This document shows, piece by piece, positions 1 to 5,908 of a stretch of 7,076 nucleotides of DNA (its first letter is position 1; each line of letters begins with the position of its first letter). Position numbers and translations under genes: made by a program. Source of the stretch: Gammaproteobacteria bacterium (GTDB lineage: Bacteria > Pseudomonadota > Gammaproteobacteria > SZUA-229); NCBI GenBank assembly GCA_029880105.1, contig JAOUPA010000098.1:1-7076 (forward strand), given 5' to 3'. The notes beneath the pieces were generated by a model that had not been told where the DNA came from, searched no databases, and worked only from the letters and a program-made list of their open reading frames with translations.

Positions 1-1271
1 CCCCATTATCGCAAACTCCTGTTTGGGATATGGAGAATATCAAGGCCAGCCAGGTCATCCATAACAAGGAAAGCGATTTATCAGACAAGCCTGTTTACGA
101 TGTTGCCGACCCTCTCAATATGTTCCTTGTCGTCGAACTGGGTGATCACCACGTTACCCTGCTCGACGGTGACAAACTGGAGGCCATACACCGTTTCAAA
201 TCACGCTATGCCCTGCACGGTGGCCCCAAGTATTCACCGGATGGTCGCTTTGTCTATTTTGCCTCGCGTGATGGCTGGATCAGCAAGTATGATATCTACA
301 ACCTGAAGTTAGTCGCTGAAATCCGCGCTGGTATCAATACCCGTAACCAGGCCGTCTCTGCCGATGGTCGCTATGTCATGGTTGCTAATTACTTACCACA
401 CACACTGGTGCTACTGGATGCAAAAGATCTAAGCCCGATCAAGCTTTTTAATGTCAAAGATGATGCAGGCAAGTCTTCACGTGTAAGCGCTGTCTATACC
501 GCGCCACCACGCAATACCTTTATTGCTGCCCTAAAAGACATCCCTGAACTCTGGGAAATTTCTTACGAAGACAATCCACCTATGGGGTTTGGTATGTGGA
601 TGCACGACTATCGCCATGACTCCGGTGAAAACCCCAAAACCGAGCCATTCCCGGTAAGAAAAATCAGTGTTGATGCCTATCTCGATGATTTCTTTTTTGA
701 CCAGGAATATGCCTCACTCATCGGTGCCTCACGCGAAGGTAAGGGACAGGTGATTGATATGGATATTGGCCGCGTCATCGTACCTGATCTTGCGCTCCCG
801 GGTATGCCACACCTTGGCTCTGGCATTACCTGGCAATACAAAGGTCAAAATATACTTGCCACACCCAATTTAAAAACAGGCAGTGTAAGCGTCATTGATA
901 TGCAAACATGGAAAACCATTAAGAACATAGAGACTCTTGGCCCGGGTTTCTTTATGCGTAGCCATAAAAACTCACCTTATGCCTGGGTTGATGTCTTCTT
1001 TGGTCCGAATAAAGATGCCGTACACGTCATCGACAAAAATACACTGGAAATTGTCAAAACCCTGCGCCCTGCCCCTGGTAAAACGGCAGCCCACGTCGAA
1101 TTCACCCGTGATGGAAAATATGCCCTACTCAGCATCTGGGATACTGATGGCGCTGTGATAGTTTACGATGCCAAAACACTGGAAGAGATCAAACGCCTGC
1201 CAATGAATAAACCTTCCGGCAAATATAATGTCTACAACAAGACTCGATATCTGGAAGGCACAAGCCATTAA
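1..1271 (+). CDS. nirN: NirN, dihydro-heme d1 dehydrogenase (5' partial)
   Basis: Periplasmic enzyme that completes heme d1 by oxidising the dihydro-heme d1 side chain and is thought to pass the cofactor to NirS (family knowledge). The reading frame is open from the window edge (first full codon at base 3), so the ATG at 30 is internal; the missing part should be the signal peptide and cytochrome c domain. What is visible is an eight-bladed d1 propeller. Numbering from that Met, it shows DPLN at 27-30, GDHHVTLLDGD at 38-48, RYALHGGPKYSPDGR with likely heme ligand H63, GMPHLGSG with H261, LGPGFFMRSHKNSPYAWVD near 303-321, KTAAHVEF near 351-358 and C-terminal KPSGKYNVYN. These are NirN-type; NirS has LHDGGWDS and PHPGRGAN at the equivalent active-site places. 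Stop is TAA at 1269-1271. It is followed after 60 bases by a small membrane protein gene on the same strand. NirF is excluded by length and motifs, and because a separate nirF is present at 6197. Confidence 0.93.
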   Translation, partial: PLSQTPVWDMENIKASQVIHNKESDLSDKPVYDVADPLNMFLVVELGDHHVTLLDGDKLEAIHRFKSRYALHGGPKYSPDGRFVYFASRDGWISKYDIYNLKLVAEIRAGINTRNQAVSADGRYVMVANYLPHTLVLLDAKDLSPIKLFNVKDDAGKSSRVSAVYTAPPRNTFIAALKDIPELWEISYEDNPPMGFGMWMHDYRHDSGENPKTEPFPVRKISVDAYLDDFFFDQEYASLIGASREGKGQVIDMDIGRVIVPDLALPGMPHLGSGITWQYKGQNILATPNLKTGSVSVIDMQTWKTIKNIETLGPGFFMRSHKNSPYAWVDVFFGPNKDAVHVIDKNTLEIVKTLRPAPGKTAAHVEFTRDGKYALLSIWDTDGAVIVYDAKTLEEIKRLPMNKPSGKYNVYNKTRYLEGTSH

Positions 1272-1314
1272 ATCAAAGCATAATCGTTTCTTAACTAACT
1301 TTATCAGGCATTGC

Positions 1315-1331
1315 TGTGGAAAACTTCCACA
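1315..1331 (+). repeat. Perfect hairpin directly before the start codon at 1332
   Basis: TGTGGAA (1315-1321) and TTCCACA (1325-1331) are a perfect 7-bp inverted repeat with a 3-base loop. It ends on the base just before the ATG at 1332 and contains the only GGA-like ribosome binding sequence for that start. In RNA it could hide the start site; no function is shown. Confidence 0.6.
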
Positions 1332-1646
1332 ATGAGTAAGACAGTACAAAATATTGGTCTCTGGCTAATGCTTGGACCTGTACTGGCTCTGCTTGTTTCT
1401 ATCGCTAGCTGGTATGTTATTGACCAGTTCTCACCAGACAGACTGACTACTATTGAAATGCTATTTAACCGATATCCACAGGGACTATTACTGTCACTAA
1501 TGACACCCTGGGGATGGTTGATGTATGGCGGGTTAGTTTTTATGTATTCAAAAATAACCCGGCTGAATATTTCGTGTACTATTGCTGGTGCTGTGCTATT
1601 TGGCGGCTTCTGGCCAATATGGATGGCATCTCTGGTTAATCTTTAA
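1332..1646 (+). CDS. Small three-helix membrane protein, unknown family
   Basis: Predicted 104-residue inner-membrane protein that I do not recognise. Three hydrophobic segments are visible: about residues 8-30 (IGLWLMLGPVLALLVSIASW onward), 51-72 (LLLSLMTPWGWLMYGGLVFM) and 80-102 (ISCTIAGAVLFGGFWPIWMA). A polar loop of about 20 residues (DQFSPDRLTTIEMLFNRYPQ) separates the first two. Aromatic residues cluster at the membrane edges (W11, W27, W60, W62, W94, W97). There is a single cysteine and no heme-binding CxxCH. The ATG at 1332 gives a normal start (MSKTVQ); a TTG at 1311 in the same frame would add seven residues (MLWKTST) but lies inside or beside the hairpin and has no good ribosome binding site. 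It sits 60 bases after nirN on the same strand with no terminator between, so cotranscription is likely. A role in nirN function or heme d1 trafficking is only a guess from position. Confidence 0.75.
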   Translation: MSKTVQNIGLWLMLGPVLALLVSIASWYVIDQFSPDRLTTIEMLFNRYPQGLLLSLMTPWGWLMYGGLVFMYSKITRLNISCTIAGAVLFGGFWPIWMASLVNL

Positions 1647-1681
1647 TATCTCCAAACAAAAAAATCCAGATGAAAAATAAC

Positions 1682-1715
1682 TAAAAGATCACTTCATCGG
1701 TAATCTTTTATTTTT
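1682..1715. terminator. Bidirectional terminator between convergent genes
   Basis: TAAAAGAT (1682-1689) and ATCTTTTA (1703-1710) form a perfect 8-bp stem around a 13-base loop. TTTTT follows at 1711-1715 on the plus strand. On the minus strand the stem is followed by a T-rich run, the complement of the A-rich bases at 1672-1680. It therefore suits both the plus-strand membrane protein gene and the minus-strand gene ending at 1708, whose TAA stop lies inside the right arm. Confidence 0.7.
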
Positions 1716-2070
1716 CCAGAGATTGGACTGAACTACTACAATAAACCCGTGCGTTTTCTACTGGCTGTTTTGACTGAAACCTGCACTCAGACCAGTCTGA
1801 TACATTTTCAACCTGAAATTCATCACCAATAGTGATTAAATAAAAATTTCTGATCTGACTGGAAGATGATGTGTGTTCAAATGCAGAAAACTTAAGTTCA
1901 CTTTGAACACAACGACTGTCAACAACAGAAATATTCGAAGCCAGAAAAACATCCCTGAGCATTTTCTCTTTTTGCTGACACTGTTCACGCGTGCTAGTAT
2001 TAACAAAGGAGGCGTTAATATCACCCGCACCATTTTGCGTGAGAACCAGTAACAAAAATAGCGCCTTCAC
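1708..2070 (-). CDS. Small exported four-cysteine protein, unknown function
   Basis: Predicted 120-residue protein of no family I recognise. It starts with GTG at 2070, the only usable start because an in-frame TAA lies about ten codons upstream-side; AAAGAG just before the start is a plausible ribosome binding site. The N terminus (M-K-A-L-F-L-L-L-V-L) is a short signal-peptide-like stretch, so export to the periplasm is likely, although the cleavage site is not clear. Four cysteines, C31, C54, C96 and C111, are spaced as they might be in a protein with two disulfides. There is no CxxCH or other cofactor motif. It begins 29 bases after the hemerythrin stop on the same strand, so the two very likely form one transcript, and its stop lies in the convergent terminator. 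Its sharing a transcript with a diiron protein inside a nir locus is the only clue to its role. Confidence 0.7.
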   Translation of the reverse strand: MKALFLLLVLTQNGAGDINASFVNTSTREQCQQKEKMLRDVFLASNISVVDSRCVQSELKFSAFEHTSSSSQIRNFYLITIGDEFQVENVSDWSECRFQSKQPVENARVYCSSSVQSLEK

Positions 2071-2099
2071 TGCTCTTTAGTTACTGAACCTGATAGTGT

Positions 2100-2666
2100 T
2101 TACTTTACGCCCTTACTAAGCAAATAACTGCTGTACTCTTTGTCAGTGCCATTAATGTGATTAATGAGCCAATCTTTGAGGAAGTCAGCTGCGTTGCTCA
2201 TAGCGGTATCAGGGTCACTCTCATACCTGGCCAGCACCTCTTCAACCTTGCTGATCATTTTTACATGCTGCGCCTTGTGCGCCTCAAAATCAGGATAACC
2301 ATTCTGCTCCATCACACCTTCTTCATAGGTGAAATGCGTTTTGGTGTAATTTACCAGCTCATCCAGCGCCTCACGTTCAAACTCTTCTCCAGTTGAATAT
2401 TTTACTGCTGTCGATAACTGGTTAATCAGGTTGACCAGCTTTCGATGCTGCTTATCAATAGAATCAATACCTACGCTATATTCTGCTTTCCACTCCAGAA
2501 AATCTTTATTCTCCATTTTTCTATAGATATAAGGAATGGCAATGAGTGCTACCAGTAATAGCCAGGTCAACGGGCTGGTTGGACCTGCCATAAATCCCAA
2601 TATCACCGCCACAATCAGTGTAAGAATGATAAGAGCAACACCGAACATCTTTGCATTTTGATTCAT
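2100..2666 (-). CDS. Membrane-anchored bacteriohemerythrin
   Basis: 188-residue protein with two N-terminal membrane helices (about residues 7-26 and 32-48) joined to a hemerythrin domain (about 59-185). The full diiron ligand set of bacteriohemerythrins is visible: H74 in DKQH, H111 and E115 in THFTYEE, H130 and H134 in HKAQH, and H170 and D175 in NHINGTD. W59 and the YSVGID stretch before H74 are also typical. Family members bind O2 reversibly at the diiron site, and some relatives are linked to nitric oxide or oxidative stress. The basic residues after the second helix (YRKMENK) put the diiron domain on the cytoplasmic side by the positive-inside rule (inference). Start ATG at 2666 has AAAGAG 8 bases upstream. 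The gene is divergent from nirS and first in a two-gene unit with the cysteine protein. O2 delivery or scavenging, or NO binding near nitrite reductase, are the likely roles; the sequence does not choose between them. Confidence 0.92.
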   Translation of the reverse strand: MNQNAKMFGVALIILTLIVAVILGFMAGPTSPLTWLLLVALIAIPYIYRKMENKDFLEWKAEYSVGIDSIDKQHRKLVNLINQLSTAVKYSTGEEFEREALDELVNYTKTHFTYEEGVMEQNGYPDFEAHKAQHVKMISKVEEVLARYESDPDTAMSNAADFLKDWLINHINGTDKEYSSYLLSKGVK

Positions 2667-2689
2667 GAAAACATCTCTTTTATAAAATT

Positions 2690-2718
2690 ATTATATTGGC
2701 AGCTGAAATGGTTACCAA
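2690..2718 (-). promoter_or_regulatory. Sigma70-type promoter of the hemerythrin gene
   Basis: Read on the minus strand, TTGGTA (2718-2713, four of six matches to the -35 consensus), a 17-base spacer and a perfect TATAAT (2695-2690). The start of transcription would be near 2683, giving a leader of about 17 bases that holds AAAGAG at 2680-2675. No FNR-type box overlaps it, so it looks like ordinary vegetative expression. Confidence 0.65.
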
Positions 2719-2898
2719 AGAAAGAATAGATATAGCACTATTTACTTATTTACCTGATATCAGAATACCCTTTTTATGGCTGATATTAAGGCTATTGTAA
2801 GCGGCTAAGCAACTGAAGCCAAATGACTCAGGTCAACTCTATGCCTGTAAAAACAGGTCGATAATATTTAATCAACCTCTTTTATTTACAGTTAACCT

Positions 2899-2914
2899 AG
2901 TGAAATTTGTCACA
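2899..2914. promoter_or_regulatory. CRP-like palindrome
   Basis: AGTGA-AATTTG-TCACA matches the CRP/Vfr-type consensus TGTGA-N6-TCACA at nine of ten positions. It lies about 167 bases before the predicted nirS transcription start and about 220 from the hemerythrin start, which fits neither standard activator position, so it may act from a distance, serve an unseen promoter, or be chance. Confidence 0.4.
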
Positions 2915-3025
2915 TTTTTATGTATTTAGACTGTTTTTAAATATATAGTAACTACATGAATAATATACAATAAAATATATTAGATTTGTTTTTAAAGACA
3001 ATAAATTACAGTATTTAATTTATTA

Positions 3026-3039
3026 TTGACTTATATCAA
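3026..3039. promoter_or_regulatory. FNR/DNR-type operator of nirS
   Basis: TTGAC-TTAT-ATCAA differs by one base from the FNR/DNR consensus TTGAT-N4-ATCAA. If it acts as a class II site centred at -41.5, transcription would start near 3074, about 30 bases before the nirS ATG. The matching -10 region (3062-3067, CAAGCT) is weak, as expected for an activator-dependent promoter. This implies induction under low oxygen, or by nitric oxide if the regulator is DNR or NnrR. Confidence 0.8.
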
Positions 3040-3050
3040 CTTATTTAATC

Positions 3051-3062
3051 GAGCCTCGGCTC
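3051..3062. repeat. Short GC-rich inverted repeat before nirS
   Basis: GAGCC-TC-GGCTC, a perfect 5-bp inverted repeat in otherwise AT-rich DNA, lying between the FNR/DNR box and the expected -10 region. It may be a second protein-binding site or chance. Confidence 0.35.
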
Positions 3063-3090
3063 AAGCTGCATCAGTCAAACCATCTCTATA

Positions 3091-3096
3091 AGGAGG
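3091..3096 (+). promoter_or_regulatory. Strong nirS ribosome binding site
   Basis: AGGAGG, preceded by TA to give TAAGGAGG overall, lies 7 bases before the ATG at 3104. This is the best ribosome binding site in the window and fixes the nirS start. Confidence 0.85.
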
Positions 3097-3103
3097 ATGC
3101 ACA

Positions 3104-4828
3104 ATGCTTGAGCGAAACCTTACGTTATTCAGAGCAATTATTATTACGGTTACCACACTCACATTAACCATAACAATAACTGGCCACACCAAACCCGCAT
3201 CTGAGGAAGGCGCTGCCTATGAGGGCTCCCCCAGCGGCATTGATCCTGCTGACACAAAAAATATGATTACCTCCGAAGGTCCAGCCATGACCGTCACCGC
3301 TTTCAATGACAGCAAAAAAATCTTTTTTGAGCGCTGCGCTGGCTGTCATGGCGTATTACGTAAAGGCGCCACCGGCAAGCCACTGACTACCGACATTACC
3401 AGGGCACGAGGCAGTGCAGCACTGAAGGCATTTATTACCTATGGCTCTCCTGCCGGCATGCCCAACTGGGGAACATCGGGCGCTTTGACTGAAAAGGAAA
3501 TCGACAACATGGCGAATTATCTCCAGCATGAGCCACCAGTACCTCCCGAGTGGGGACTGAAAGAAATGAAAGACTCCTGGAAGCTGATTGTGCCCGTTGC
3601 CAAGCGTCCAAAAAAGAAAATGAATAATTACAATATTGATAACATCTTCTCGGTAACACTGCGTGATGCGGGTCAGATCGCACTGATTGATGGTGACACC
3701 AAAAATATTATCAATATCATTGATACCGGCTACGCAGTGCACATATCGCGTATGTCATCATCAGGCCGTTATCTTTATGTTATTGGTCGTGATGCCAGAA
3801 TCAATATGATCGATCTCTGGATGAAAACCCCGGACAATGTTGCCACTATCAAGGTCGGCCTTGAGGCACGATCTGTTGAAACCTCTAAATATAAAGGCTA
3901 TGAAGATAAATACGCCATTGCAGGTACCTACTGGCCTCCCCAGTACACCATCATGGATGGTTATACGTTGGAACCCCTAACGATATCATCAACTCGCGGC
4001 ATGACCGTTGGAACACAGGAATACCATCCTGAGCCACGTGTAGCAGCCATCCTGGCTTCACACGAAAACCCAGAGTTCATGGTCAACGTGAAAGAAACCG
4101 GCAAGGTCTTACTGGTCAATTACAAGGATATCGAAAATATGACAGTAACCACTATTCCTACTGCCCAGTATTTACATGATGGTGGCTGGGACAGTACCCA
4201 CCGTTACTATATGACCGCAGCCAACAAATCGAACAAAATTGCTGTCATTGATTCAAAAGAGCGGAAACTGGAGGCCCTGGTTGATGCCACAGAAATACCC
4301 CACCCAGGCCGTGGTGCCAATTTCATACATCCTGAATATGGCCCTGTCTGGGCAACCAGTGCACTGGGCAATGACAACATCACCCTGATTGGCACCGATC
4401 CAAAAAAACATAAAAAGAATGCCTGGAAACCGGTTGAAGTTCTACACGGACAAGGCGGTGGTTCACTATTTATAAAAACCCACCCCAAATCTAAAAACCT
4501 CTGGATTGATACCCCGCTTAATCCTGATACCGCTGCCAGCCAATCAATAGCCGTGTTTGATATCAGCAACCTGAAAAAGGGGTACGAAGTATTACCGATT
4601 GCTGAATGGGCTGGTCTGGGTGCAGGGCCTAAGCGTGTTGTGCAACCGGAATATAATAAGGCAGGCGATGAGGTCTGGTTCTCGGTCTGGAGTGGCTCCT
4701 CAGAAGAATCCGCTCTGGTGGTTGTAGACGACAAAACCCGCAAGCTGAAAAAAGTCATCAGGGACAAACGGCTAATTACGCCTACCGGCAAATTTAACGT
4801 ACACAATACAGTGCACGATATCTACTAG
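3104..4828 (+). CDS. nirS: NirS, cytochrome cd1 nitrite reductase
   Basis: Periplasmic homodimeric enzyme that reduces nitrite to nitric oxide, the defining step of denitrification, taking electrons from small cytochromes c or cupredoxins. It is complete at 574 residues, close to the usual 560-600. Residues 1-32 are a Sec-type signal peptide with an unusual Thr/Ile-rich core. The cytochrome c domain (about 70-142) has CAGCH (C78, C81, H82) and the methionine ligand M119 in GMPNWG. The d1 propeller follows from about 175: H213 in GYAVHISRM is the proximal heme d1 ligand, and H358 (LHDGGWDS) and H400 (PHPGRGAN) are the two active-site histidines, 42 residues apart as in the Pseudomonas aeruginosa enzyme. 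Y39 corresponds to the N-terminal tyrosine over heme d1. The end reads TGKFNVHNTVHDIY, with His where the pseudomonad enzyme has Tyr in NVYN. It has its own FNR/DNR box and a terminator, so it is probably monocistronic, without the nirM that often follows it. Confidence 0.98.
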   Translation: MLERNLTLFRAIIITVTTLTLTITITGHTKPASEEGAAYEGSPSGIDPADTKNMITSEGPAMTVTAFNDSKKIFFERCAGCHGVLRKGATGKPLTTDITRARGSAALKAFITYGSPAGMPNWGTSGALTEKEIDNMANYLQHEPPVPPEWGLKEMKDSWKLIVPVAKRPKKKMNNYNIDNIFSVTLRDAGQIALIDGDTKNIINIIDTGYAVHISRMSSSGRYLYVIGRDARINMIDLWMKTPDNVATIKVGLEARSVETSKYKGYEDKYAIAGTYWPPQYTIMDGYTLEPLTISSTRGMTVGTQEYHPEPRVAAILASHENPEFMVNVKETGKVLLVNYKDIENMTVTTIPTAQYLHDGGWDSTHRYYMTAANKSNKIAVIDSKERKLEALVDATEIPHPGRGANFIHPEYGPVWATSALGNDNITLIGTDPKKHKKNAWKPVEVLHGQGGGSLFIKTHPKSKNLWIDTPLNPDTAASQSIAVFDISNLKKGYEVLPIAEWAGLGAGPKRVVQPEYNKAGDEVWFSVWSGSSEESALVVVDDKTRKLKKVIRDKRLITPTGKFNVHNTVHDIY

Positions 4829-4846
4829 CCTGCAACCTGACACCAC

Positions 4847-4863
4847 GCTTCTATAATTGAAGC
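4847..4863 (+). repeat. Small hairpin after nirS
   Basis: GCTTC (4847-4851) and GAAGC (4859-4863) form a 5-bp stem with a 7-base loop, 18 bases after the nirS stop and just before the main terminator hairpin. It may help stabilise the message end, but is weak on its own. Confidence 0.35.
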
Positions 4864-4870
4864 ACTTATT

Positions 4871-4910
4871 TACCACCAAACAGTCTTTCTGGCTGTTTGG
4901 TGGTATTTAT
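4871..4910 (+). terminator. nirS transcription terminator
   Basis: TACCACCAAACAG (4871-4883) and CTGTTTGGTGGTA (4893-4905) are a perfect 13-bp inverted repeat around a 9-base loop, 42 bases after the nirS stop. The following run (TTTAT) is only a short U tract, so it may stop transcription partly or protect the nirS message from 3' decay. It separates nirS from nirE. Confidence 0.8.
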
Positions 4911-5005
4911 CTCACCACTGACCTATCTTCAACTCATTGATTTACATGCATTATTAAAATATTAACTTGCCCTGATATTAGACCCTGTCTACATCAGGAA
5001 GAGCT

Positions 5006-5019
5006 TTGACCTATATCAA
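5006..5019. promoter_or_regulatory. FNR/DNR-type operator of nirE operon
   Basis: TTGAC-CTAT-ATCAA, identical to the box before nirS at 13 of 14 bases. A class II site centred at -41.5 would give a start near 5054 with -10 region CAATAT (5042-5047), leaving a leader of about 60 bases before nirE. It implies that cofactor genes and nirS respond to the same regulator. Confidence 0.8.
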
Positions 5020-5056
5020 TGACATAACAGCCCAAGCAGGCCAATATCACCGCTAT

Positions 5057-5085
5057 GTAAGCTTGTGTCTCTGATGGTAAGCTTG
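5057..5085. repeat. Direct repeat GTAAGCTTG at a 20-bp period
   Basis: GTAAGCTTG occurs at 5057-5065 and again at 5077-5085. The two copies lie about two helical turns apart, each with the palindrome AAGCTT. They fall just downstream of the predicted transcription start and upstream of the nirE ribosome binding site, where a repressor or an RNA-level control could act. No known binding site is recognised. Confidence 0.5.
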
Positions 5086-5113
5086 CAATGAATATAACTA
5101 CTGGTGGTTTTAT

Positions 5114-5908
5114 ATGACAGATAATGGCTTCGTTTCACTGGTTGGCGCTGGCCCAGGTGACGCAGAACTGATGACAGTAAAGGCCGTACGCCTGCTTCAG
5201 GAAGCCGATGCGGTGGTTTACGACCGTCTGGTCTCTAAAGAAATTCTGGATCTTATTCCTGCGGGTATCAGCCGCGTCTCTGTTGGCAAAGAAGTAGGTA
5301 AACACTGTGTGCCACAGGATCAGATCAATGAGACTATCGTCAACCTGGCTAAATCTGGCCGCAAAATTGTTCGCCTGAAAGGCGGTGACCCTTATATGTT
5401 TGGGCGCGGTGGCGAAGAAGTCCTGGCGCTTATCAAACATAAAATTGCTTTTGAAGTGGTACCCGGTGTTACCGCCGCGTCTGGCTGCAGCGCCTACAGC
5501 GGCATCCCATTGACACATCGTGGCATGAGTCGCAGCGTACGCTTCATCACCGGTCACTTCAAAAATGATGAACCGCTGGATATCAACTGGCAGCGCGTTG
5601 CCGACCCTGACTGCACCCTGGTCATCTATATGGGCCTTGGGAACCTGGCGCACATTTGTGAGGCCCTGATTGATGCCGGCCTGAGCGCATCAACGCCAGC
5701 CGCTGCCATTGAAAATGGCACCACACAACAACAACAGCGTGTCCTGTCACAGCTCGACCAGTTACAGGACGCCGTCAATCAATCCGGACTAAAAGCCCCC
5801 GTCATGATCATCATTGGCGAGGTTGTCTCGCTGGCAGAGGAACTCGACTGGTTCCAGTCATCTTTAGAAGAAACAGTTTATGATAAAGATCTTGCTGCAC
5901 ACAGTTAG
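5114..5908 (+). CDS. nirE: NirE, uroporphyrinogen-III C-methyltransferase
   Basis: Cytoplasmic S-adenosylmethionine-dependent enzyme (SUMT) that methylates uroporphyrinogen III at C2 and C7 to make precorrin-2, the shared start of heme d1, siroheme and cobalamin synthesis. It is 264 residues, normal for single-domain SUMT of the NirE/CobA type and without the CysG dehydrogenase part. Visible motifs are VGAGPGDAELMTVKA (10-24), VVYDRLVS (34-41), RLKGGDPYMFGRGGEE (near 88-103, with the GGDP SAM loop), and VVPGVTAASGCSAYSGIPLTHRG (near 115-137). ATG at 5114 is preceded by a modest GGTGG (5103-5107). The position at the head of a nirC-nirF run, behind an FNR/DNR box, makes dedicated heme d1 synthesis (NirE) more likely than general CobA. 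Its last 29 bases overlap nirC. Confidence 0.93.
   Translation: MTDNGFVSLVGAGPGDAELMTVKAVRLLQEADAVVYDRLVSKEILDLIPAGISRVSVGKEVGKHCVPQDQINETIVNLAKSGRKIVRLKGGDPYMFGRGGEEVLALIKHKIAFEVVPGVTAASGCSAYSGIPLTHRGMSRSVRFITGHFKNDEPLDINWQRVADPDCTLVIYMGLGNLAHICEALIDAGLSASTPAAAIENGTTQQQQRVLSQLDQLQDAVNQSGLKAPVMIIIGEVVSLAEELDWFQSSLEETVYDKDLAAHS

Larger units (their letters stand above)
2667..3103. other. Divergent AT-rich control region between hemerythrin gene and nirS
   Basis: 437 bases without a gene. It contains the hemerythrin promoter near its left end, a small hairpin CCTGT-AAAA-ACAGG at 2844-2857, a CRP-like palindrome at 2899-2914, a very AT-rich stretch from about 2860 to 3050, the FNR/DNR box at 3026-3039, a short inverted repeat at 3051-3062 and the nirS ribosome binding site. 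I see no small coding region or RNA gene in it. Confidence 0.7.
4829..5113. other. nirS-nirE intergenic region
   Basis: 285 bases without a gene. In order it holds the small hairpin and strong nirS terminator, an AT-rich stretch, the second FNR/DNR box, the GTAAGCTTG direct repeats and the weak nirE ribosome binding site. There is no nirM or other small cytochrome gene and no CxxCH-coding frame that I can see. Confidence 0.7.

Noticed and set aside
30..32. ATG at 30 as the true start of the first gene
   Set aside because: The frame is open upstream to the window edge and the protein lacks the cytochrome c part and signal peptide expected of NirN, so this Met is internal.
2754..2763. 10-base palindrome CTGATATCAG upstream of the hemerythrin gene
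   Set aside because: Short palindromes of this size are expected by chance in AT-rich DNA; no known operator matches it.
2844..2857. Small hairpin CCTGT-AAAA-ACAGG as a possible terminator or RNA element
   Set aside because: Only five base pairs with no U tract and no gene ending nearby.
3356..3742. Minus-strand open frame of 128 codons opposite nirS
   Set aside because: Shadow of the cytochrome c and early d1 coding sequence; no start signals.
4207..4806. Long minus-strand open frame of 199 codons inside nirS
   Set aside because: It lies wholly opposite the conserved d1 domain of nirS, has no ribosome binding site that I see, and its composition is that of an antisense shadow.
4937..4950. 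Possible third FNR box, TTGAT-TTAC-ATGCA
   Set aside because: Only the left half fits; the right half has two mismatches to ATCAA, and a far better box lies at 5006-5019.
5135..5653. Minus-strand open frame of 172 codons inside nirE
   Set aside because: It is opposite the conserved SUMT motifs and shows no family features of its own.
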